Source: Pseudaeromonas sp963677375 (lineage in GTDB: Bacteria; Pseudomonadota; Gammaproteobacteria; Enterobacterales; Aeromonadaceae). From it: a DNA stretch of 64,000 bases. The notes under the pieces were generated by a model. It worked only from the letters and a program-made list of their open reading frames with translations, ran no database searches and was not told the DNA's origin. Position numbers and translations under genes: made by a program. This document shows, piece after piece, positions 57,537-64,000 of this stretch. The stretch is taken from NCBI GenBank assembly GCA_963677375.2, contig CAXXIF010000012.1, positions 1-64,000 on the forward strand, read 5' to 3'. Position 1 is the first letter of the stretch. Every line of letters begins with the position of its first letter.

Positions 57537-57610
57537 ACTTCAAGAGTTGCTCTCTTTATCATCAATCAAGCAATCTGTGTGAACACTCAACAAGATTTGG
57601 TGTCGGTCGT

Positions 57611-59152
<1,542 letters not shown>

Positions 59153-59289
59153 AAGTTTGGTGCTCAATGAATTTTGAATTAACTGTTGCCGATCCTTTCG
59201 AATCGTCTTGGTCACTTCATCAGTCATTGCATATCAATTTTTTTGACATCCAATTCCTGTGAGTGCCCACACAGATTGCTTGATTTGAT

Positions 59290-59301
59290 TGTTAAAGAGC
59301 G
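59290..59301 (-). promoter_or_regulatory. Leader boxA antitermination site of the rRNA operon
   Basis: GCTCTTTAACAA on the minus strand in the leader before 16S, the same motif as in the spacer. Confidence 0.85.
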
Positions 59302-59329
59302 TGACAGCCTTGGCTGTCGTGGGATGCGC

Positions 59330-59357
59330 ATCTTACGCTTCCCGAGTTCAGAGTCAA
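59330..59357 (-). promoter_or_regulatory. rRNA promoter P2
   Basis: On the minus strand TTGACT (59357-59352) and TAAGAT (59335-59330) are separated by 16 bases. It stands about 125 bases downstream of P1, as in E. coli rrn operons. Confidence 0.8.
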
Positions 59358-59457
59358 GCACATTTTACTGCGGTTGCTCCGGGGCATTTCGGCCCTGCTG
59401 ACACCGCCGCAGCGCTTTCTCAAAGAGTGCGTGCTTTGCCGTGTCAGCGAGGCTGGC

Positions 59458-59485
59458 ATTATAGGGACATCGAACTTTCGTGCAA
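59458..59485 (-). promoter_or_regulatory. rRNA promoter P1
   Basis: On the minus strand TTGCAC (59485-59480), 16 bases, then a perfect TATAAT (59463-59458). The 16-base spacing and GC-rich discriminator are typical of growth-rate and stringent-controlled rrn P1 promoters. The AT-rich stretch just upstream (GAAAATATTGATGGATTT) is a likely UP element. Confidence 0.88.
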
Positions 59486-59548
59486 GATGTTTTTCCGAAA
59501 TCCATCAATATTTTCAATGCTCCGATGTTATTCAGAACTCCACACAAC

Positions 59549-59557
59549 TTATCCACA
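59549..59557 (+). promoter_or_regulatory. DnaA-box-like 9-mer
   Basis: TTATCCACA is a perfect match to the high-affinity DnaA box, in the 480-base gap between the rRNA operon and yrdA, upstream of both. A lone 9-mer can arise by chance, so function is uncertain. Confidence 0.35.
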
Positions 59558-59634
59558 GATAATCCCCATGAATGGCTTTGATGAGTGCTGATCTGGTGTA
59601 AAATCCATAATTAAAATGAGAGGCCTAGGGAGCT

Positions 59635-60216
59635 ATGATGTTGGCAATTCGGACCTATCGTGGAATCGCGCCATCGATTGCAGATGGCGTCTATATTGAT
59701 AGTCATGCTTGTGTCATCGGTGATGTCATTTTGCAGAATGACGTAGGTATTTGGCCGATGGTGGTTATTCGAGGGGATGTAAACCAGGTCGTCATTGGTG
59801 CACGCAGTAATGTACAAGATGGCGCCGTATTGCATGTCACTCGGAAAACGGTAGCAAATCCTGATGGGCACCCATTAGTGATAGGGCAAGATGTTACAGT
59901 CGGGCACAAAGCCATGTTACATGGATGTCAGATTGGCGATCGGGTTCTGGTTGGCATGGGAGCCATCATCCTCGACGGTGCGATTATCGAATGTGATGTC
60001 ATTCTTGGTGCTGGCAGCCTAGTCCCCCCAGGGAAGCGTCTGGAGCGAGGCTACCTCTATGTAGGGAACCCGGCTCGCCAAATACGGGCTCTGCGACCGG
60101 ACGAGTTAATATTCCTCTCTCAATCAGCAAGCAACTACGTTCGCCTCAAAGATGAATACCTTGCTGAATTTTGTTGCGAAAGTCCGGGCACTGATGCAGT
60201 TGTAAATACTCAATAA
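59635..60216 (+). CDS. yrdA: Gamma-class carbonic anhydrase-like protein YrdA
   Basis: A left-handed beta-helix hexapeptide-repeat protein of the gamma-carbonic anhydrase family. The 193-residue product has the metal-site histidines in AVLHVTRK, TVGHKAMLHGC, and the repeats DGVYIDSHACVIGDVILQNDVGIWPMVVIRGD-type. A tail with GNPARQIRALRPDEL ends the helix. Whether it hydrates CO2 is not known for this subgroup. Two ATGs are adjacent at the start; AGGGAG lies upstream. It converges on the DUF1488 gene with a 7-base overlap. Confidence 0.92.
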   Translation: MMLAIRTYRGIAPSIADGVYIDSHACVIGDVILQNDVGIWPMVVIRGDVNQVVIGARSNVQDGAVLHVTRKTVANPDGHPLVIGQDVTVGHKAMLHGCQIGDRVLVGMGAIILDGAIIECDVILGAGSLVPPGKRLERGYLYVGNPARQIRALRPDELIFLSQSASNYVRLKDEYLAEFCCESPGTDAVVNTQ

Positions 60217-60473
60217 AGATAGATAGCTCCATCTTCAGAAAACTCCTGCTCTTCCATCTTATGTTCGGCTAGTTCTTCAATATCAAAGCGCAAACCTTCA
60301 TAGGCCTGAAGCAACTCTTCAGGCCGTGATAAGGGACGGCCGGCTAGTTGTTCCAAGTAGCGTCGACTGATATAGCACGACAAACTGGTACCTAACATTT
60401 GGCCGGTGAACATCAGCCGCTGCTCTTTTTCCTGCCACTCTGCGCCATCATTGAACTGAATAGATTGGTTCAT
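60210..60473 (-). CDS. DUF1488 family protein (YrdB-like)
   Basis: An 87-residue protein starting MNQSIQFNDGAEW, with FTGQMLGTSLSCYISRRYLEQL and an acidic tail. This matches the small DUF1488/YrdB family located beside aroE in enterobacteria. Its function is unknown. The start at 60473 overlaps the aroE stop by 4 bases, so it is coupled to aroE. Confidence 0.85.
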   Translation of the reverse strand: MNQSIQFNDGAEWQEKEQRLMFTGQMLGTSLSCYISRRYLEQLAGRPLSRPEELLQAYEGLRFDIEELAEHKMEEQEFSEDGAIYLY

Positions 60474-61291
60474 AGCATCCCCAAATTTTTTCTCAACTCC
60501 GCGATCACTTGTTTGGTTCCAGGACGTATCCCCCTCCAGACGGCGAAACTTTCTGCGGCCTGCGCCACCAGCATACCCAGCCCGTCGATCACCTTGTGCG
60601 CCCCCAATTTTCGCGCCCATGCGTTGAATGGGGTATCCCCTAGCCCATACATCATGTCGTAAACCACAACATCATGATGGATCAGCTGCGCCGGAATCGC
60701 TGGGATCTCCCCCGACAAACTGGCAGAGGTCGAGTTGATGATCAGGTCAAATGGCCCCTGTAGCTCATCAAAGTTAGTGGCACTAATCGGTCCTATCGAT
60801 GAAAAATGCTCAGCTAACGATTCAGCTTTTATCACAGTGCGATTAGCGATAATTAACTCCTGCGGCCCTTCATGTAATATAGGCCCGATAGCGCCACGTG
60901 CGGCCCCACCAGCACCTATGAGTAGGATCTTGCGTCCGTGCAGAAGCTCACCATGAAATTTCAAGTCTTGAACCAAGCCCGCCCCATCGGTGTTATCTCC
61001 CAGCAAAATGCCATCATCGGTTAACTTTAACGTGTTTACAGCACCGGCCAGTTTAGCGCGAGGCGAGAGTTGTTGAGCCAGACGATAGGCATCCTCCTTG
61101 AACGGTACGGTGACATTGCAACCTTTCCCCTGATTTGCAAAAAAACGAGCAATAGCGGTCTCAAAACCATCCAGCGGAGCCTCAATGCGCTCATAGGTCA
61201 ATGATTGCTGGGTCTGCCGGGCAAACAGGGTATGGATGAAAGGCGATTTACTGTGCCCGATTGGATTTCCAAAAACGGCATAACGATCCAT
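60470..61291 (-). CDS. aroE: Shikimate dehydrogenase
   Basis: Reduces 3-dehydroshikimate to shikimate with NADPH in the aromatic pathway. The 273-residue product begins YAVFGNPIGHSKSPFIHTLF. The catalytic Lys is in CNVTVPFKEDAY and the Asp in LGDNTDGAGLVQDL. The NADP loop is LLIGAGGAARGAI. The last part carries YDMMYGLGDTPFNAWA and DGLGMLVAQAAESFAVWRG. It sits between tsaC and the DUF1488 gene as in E. coli. Confidence 0.96.
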   Translation of the reverse strand: MDRYAVFGNPIGHSKSPFIHTLFARQTQQSLTYERIEAPLDGFETAIARFFANQGKGCNVTVPFKEDAYRLAQQLSPRAKLAGAVNTLKLTDDGILLGDNTDGAGLVQDLKFHGELLHGRKILLIGAGGAARGAIGPILHEGPQELIIANRTVIKAESLAEHFSSIGPISATNFDELQGPFDLIINSTSASLSGEIPAIPAQLIHHDVVVYDMMYGLGDTPFNAWARKLGAHKVIDGLGMLVAQAAESFAVWRGIRPGTKQVIAELRKNLGML

Positions 61292-61373
61292 GTTCGATCC
61301 TGATACTCATAACACGATAGGTTGATTTAACGTCATTTGGTTGAGCGCAACAAGCCTTCGTCACCTGACCATC

Positions 61374-61937
61374 TCATGCTGGACGCAAGGTCTGTCCCGT
61401 CATTACATCCAGGATCTGCGATGGATTGGCAGATCCACTGACTGTGCCAGCTAAAACATAGAGAGGCAGGGCCGAGAATTGAGACCGCACTTCTTCTGTG
61501 GTCCGGCAAGGTGGATTGCTCGTCAAATTAGCGCTGGTCGAGATAATCGGCTTACCAAATTCCCGACATAAGGCTTGAACCTGCTGATGCGCAGAGATTC
61601 GAACAGCCAGCGAGCTAAACTGACCAGTCAGCCAACGTGGGGTTTGTGGTGTTGCTGGCATTACCCATGTAAAAGGCCCCGGCCAACTCGCCATGGCCGT
61701 TGCCAAATTGGCTTCTGGCACGGCATCCATATCTATATAGGGTTGCAGCTGCTCCCAAGTGGCCGCCACTAGGATCAACCCTTTTTCGATGGGACGTTGT
61801 TTAATATCCAAAAGCTGGAGCACAGCTTGTTGATTATCCGGGTCACAGCCCAATCCGAATACAGCCTCAGTCGCGTAGGCAATCACCTTGCCATCACGCA
61901 GCTGACGAACCGCTTCATGCAGAGGAGAACAAATCAT
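61374..61937 (-). CDS. tsaC: Threonylcarbamoyl-AMP synthase TsaC
   Basis: Makes threonylcarbamoyl-AMP for t6A37 modification of ANN-decoding tRNAs. The 187-residue YrdC-fold product has AYATEAVFGLGCDPDN, IKQRPIEKGLILVAA, PGPFTWVMPA, and PIISTSANLTSNPPC, all nucleotide- and substrate-site motifs. It is upstream of aroE by 82 bases. Confidence 0.95.
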   Translation of the reverse strand: MICSPLHEAVRQLRDGKVIAYATEAVFGLGCDPDNQQAVLQLLDIKQRPIEKGLILVAATWEQLQPYIDMDAVPEANLATAMASWPGPFTWVMPATPQTPRWLTGQFSSLAVRISAHQQVQALCREFGKPIISTSANLTSNPPCRTTEEVRSQFSALPLYVLAGTVSGSANPSQILDVMTGQTLRPA

Positions 61938-62006
61938 AGTGTGATCAGATAAGAGAAATAAAACCCAGTGAAAAGAAAGCGGATACGGTGATCCGCCAGA
62001 GACATA

Positions 62007-62510
62007 TTATTTAAGCTGAGCCTGTAATGCCGCATCCTTGGCCATAACTTCTTCTGCATTCTTTTGTCGTTCGGCTTGAACCTTCGCTGCTAATTCATCA
62101 TCGGCTACGGCCAATATTTGTGCAGCCAAGTAGCCCGCGTTTTTCGCACCAGTCTTCCCAATAGCAACAGTTGCCACAGGAACACCACCCGGCATTTGCA
62201 CCGTAGACAACAAAGCATCCATACCTTTGAGCGGCCCCCCATCAATCGGTACACCGACGACTGGACGAGTGGTAATGCCTGCGACCGCACCCGCCAAATG
62301 TGCAGCCAACCCTGCGGCACAGATGAATACCTTACAGCCCCGCGACTCAGCATCCTTTACATAGGCATGAGTTGCAGCCGGAGTTCGATGCGCAGAGGTA
62401 ACCTTTACTTCGGCAGTAATGCCAAATGTCTTGAGAACTTCCAGCGTGGATTGCATGACTGGGAAGTCGGAATCTGAGCCCATCAAAATGGCAACAAATG
62501 GTTTTGACAT
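62007..62510 (-). CDS. purE: N5-carboxyaminoimidazole ribonucleotide mutase PurE
   Basis: Converts N5-CAIR to CAIR in purine synthesis. The 167-residue product has VAILMGSDSDFPVMQ near the start, KVTSAHRTPAATHAYV, GLAAHLAGAVAGITTRPVVGVP and the final ALQAQLK. It is class I in length and motifs. No purK follows it here, unlike the E. coli purEK operon. Confidence 0.96.
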   Translation of the reverse strand: MSKPFVAILMGSDSDFPVMQSTLEVLKTFGITAEVKVTSAHRTPAATHAYVKDAESRGCKVFICAAGLAAHLAGAVAGITTRPVVGVPIDGGPLKGMDALLSTVQMPGGVPVATVAIGKTGAKNAGYLAAQILAVADDELAAKVQAERQKNAEEVMAKDAALQAQLK

Positions 62511-62564
62511 GGTGAAGCATCCTTTTCTTTACTTGATTTAAGTCAAAGCCCTGAGGCACCGGCA

Positions 62565-63125
62565 TTATATGTCAGTTTGATAATCGCACAACTTTTGCGG
62601 ACAGCAGAGCTTGCTGCCATGGCGGACTTGTCTCTCAACCAGGATCTGCCAGCCACACTTGGGACAGGATTGTGCCACCGGCTTATCATTTACCACATAC
62701 TTACATCGGGGAAAGCTATCACAGGCATAGAACATTTTACCGTACCGCGAGGTTCGACTAATCAGATGGCCCCTGCCACACGCGGGACACGCTACCTCAC
62801 TAGATTCGAGTTCACCCTGTGATTCAATATGTTGACAAAATGGGTACTGGGTACAACCGATGAACAAACCATAACGTCCTTTTTTAATGGCCAAGAGTTG
62901 CCCACAAATGGGACAAGCAGAGCCTTCAAGTACTTTATGCAGTTCGACGCCCTGGGACGTTAAGGGGCGGATATAGTTACATGCGGGATAGGTTGAACAA
63001 CCGAGAAAAGGGCCATGTTTACCATGCCGAACCATCAAATTAGCTCCGCACTCAGGACACGGTTGAGGTTCACGCTCGAGTGCATGTTCGTGGGCAGAAA
63101 ACAGATGTGGATCTATTTTGGACAT
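62565..63125 (-). CDS. yrdD: Topoisomerase-type zinc-finger protein, YrdD-like
   Basis: A 186-residue protein built from four topoisomerase I-type zinc ribbons, each with a CPxC start: CPECGANLMVRHG, CPICGQLLAIKKG, CPACGRGHLISRTSRYG and CPKCGWQILVERQVRHG. The second half of each module has CxxxPxC. No topoisomerase catalytic domain is present. It likely binds nucleic acid. The ATG at 63125 follows GGAGGCG. Confidence 0.9.
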   Translation of the reverse strand: MSKIDPHLFSAHEHALEREPQPCPECGANLMVRHGKHGPFLGCSTYPACNYIRPLTSQGVELHKVLEGSACPICGQLLAIKKGRYGLFIGCTQYPFCQHIESQGELESSEVACPACGRGHLISRTSRYGKMFYACDSFPRCKYVVNDKPVAQSCPKCGWQILVERQVRHGSKLCCPQKLCDYQTDI

Positions 63126-63174
63126 GCTCGCCTCCAATCAGCAAAACTGATTGTAACAGCGAGCCAGCCCTCTG

Positions 63175-63645
63175 TCAGTGAATGAGACCTTCGGGTTCAT
63201 CGTAGAGAAGCTCTTCCATCTGATGGCACGCATTTTCGTTACCAGGAACATTGAAGAGCACCATTAATACCACCCATTTCAGATCGTCAAGCTCGATTTC
63301 CGGTGTATCCAATTCCATCAAGCGTTCAATGACAATTTCTCGAGTCTCACAACTCAACACACTGATTTGTTCGAGAAAAAGCAGAAAGCCACGACACTCG
63401 GCACTTAACTTCAGCATCTCCTGAGCTGCATAAATACGGAAGGAATCAGAAGCACAGACAGGACGGGCAGCTCTCTCGTCATCATGCAACACGGCCAGTT
63501 GCTCAAGCCAATCCAACGCCTTGTAGATCTCATCCTGATGAAATCCGGCACGGCTCAACTCCTCTGCAAGTTTGTCCTGATCAACCATCAGGTCGGCGTC
63601 GCTCTGGACATAAGTTTCGAACAGGTACATCAGTACATCAAACAT
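63175..63645 (-). CDS. smg: Smg family protein (DUF494)
   Basis: A 156-residue helical protein starting MFDVLMYLFETYVQSDADLM, with EELSRAGFHQDEIYKALDWLEQL and a carboxyl DLKWVVLMVLFNVPG. It is conserved beside dprA in gammaproteobacteria; its role is unknown. The ATG at 63645 overlaps the dprA stop region (dprA ends at 63648) and GAGGGAC lies in the dprA tail. Confidence 0.93.
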   Translation of the reverse strand: MFDVLMYLFETYVQSDADLMVDQDKLAEELSRAGFHQDEIYKALDWLEQLAVLHDDERAARPVCASDSFRIYAAQEMLKLSAECRGFLLFLEQISVLSCETREIVIERLMELDTPEIELDDLKWVVLMVLFNVPGNENACHQMEELLYDEPEGLIH

Positions 63646-63647
63646 CG

Positions 63648-64000
63648 TCAGTCCCTCCTCGTCCTCACATAGCCACCGGGAACGGATGTAATCCAACCCG
63701 CTAACTCAAGTTCCAGTAATTCCCCGATCACCCGCTCTACAGGTTGACGGCTTAACTGGACAACGACATCAATTGCAGTGGTTTCAAAGCCTACGTTATC
63801 CAACAATGAAGAGCTTGGCAAACCTTCAACGTGTAATAACGATTCCTGACGCATCACCTTGCAGTCGGCAAGATGAATATCTATCTCTTCCAGTATATCG
63901 GCCGCAGAGCAGACAAGTTTTGCCCCTTGCTGAATTAAATGTAAGCAACCGGCAGCAGCTGGGTTCTGAACCGCCCCGGGTACAGCAAAAACTTCCCGAC
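63648..64000 (-). CDS. dprA: DNA processing protein DprA, 3' part (runs off the right edge)
   Basis: DprA loads RecA on incoming single-stranded DNA during transformation. The visible part is the last 117 residues. It ends the Rossmann domain with REVFAVPGAVQNPAAAGCLH and QQGAKLVCSAADIL, followed by a winged-helix DprA carboxyl domain with DNVGFETTAIDVVVQLSRQP and GWITSVPGGYVRTRRD. The gene is intact as far as seen. Confidence 0.95.
   Translation of the reverse strand, partial: REVFAVPGAVQNPAAAGCLHLIQQGAKLVCSAADILEEIDIHLADCKVMRQESLLHVEGLPSSSLLDNVGFETTAIDVVVQLSRQPVERVIGELLELELAGWITSVPGGYVRTRRD

Noticed and set aside
59578..59604. Possible yrdA promoter TTGATG / TAAAAT
   Set aside because: The spacing is only 15 bases and both hexamers are weak; I did not list it as a feature.

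Overview
The window is a gammaproteobacterial chromosome segment, most likely Aeromonas or a close relative. The grounds are the type IV pilus block in the tapABCD-coaE-zapD-yacG arrangement, the 16S-tRNA-Ile-tRNA-Ala-23S-5S-tRNA-Asp rRNA operon, and the mixture of E. coli-like and Vibrio-like gene order. Nearly everything is conserved core genome. The accessory parts are a type VI secretion fragment at the left edge (1-5.2 kb) and a small insertion sequence graveyard at 52.3-53.8 kb.

Layout. 0-5.2 kb (+): the tail of a type VI secretion cluster, vasJ (TssA-like, frame-broken) then vasK (TssM/IcmF-like). 5.3-12.5 kb (-): a small lipoprotein and the pyruvate dehydrogenase operon pdhR-aceE-aceF-lpdA, with a perfect PdhR operator upstream of pdhR. 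12.7-14.2 kb: divergent ampD and nadC. 14.6-20.7 kb (+): tapABCD, coaE, zapD, yacG. 20.8-41.2 kb (-): mutT, secA, lpxC and the whole division and cell wall (dcw) cluster from mraZ to lpxC, driven from a promoter whose start region carries four phased MraZ boxes. 41.6-42.0 kb (-): RNase P RNA. 42.0-46.4 kb: rsmI divergent from lpoA-yraN-diaA-dolP. 46.5-48.8 kb (-): sspAB and rplM-rpsI. 49.3-52.3 kb (+): zapG, degQ, degS. 53.8-59.5 kb (-): a complete rRNA operon with two promoters and a terminator. 59.6-64 kb: yrdA (+), then (-) a DUF1488 gene, aroE, tsaC, purE, a yrdD-like zinc-finger gene, smg and the 3' part of dprA.

How the genes work together. The pdh genes feed acetyl-CoA into central metabolism under pyruvate-sensing PdhR. 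The dcw cluster makes lipid II and the septal machinery. lpoA, dolP, degQ and degS look after the envelope. The tap genes build a type IV pilus. The sspA/sspB, ribosomal protein, rnpB and rRNA genes belong to the growth machinery.

The least ordinary observations are single-base frame breaks in vasJ, aceF and aceE, all in the first 11 kb and probably consensus errors. Others are a pair of ~100-bp GC-rich imperfect palindromes flanking the tap block, a 19-bp tandem duplication at the yraN/diaA junction, decayed IS3 and IS21 remnants beside the rRNA terminator, a TssM lacking its Walker A motif, and a few small genes of unknown function. I found no CRISPR array, prophage or clear undescribed multi-gene system.
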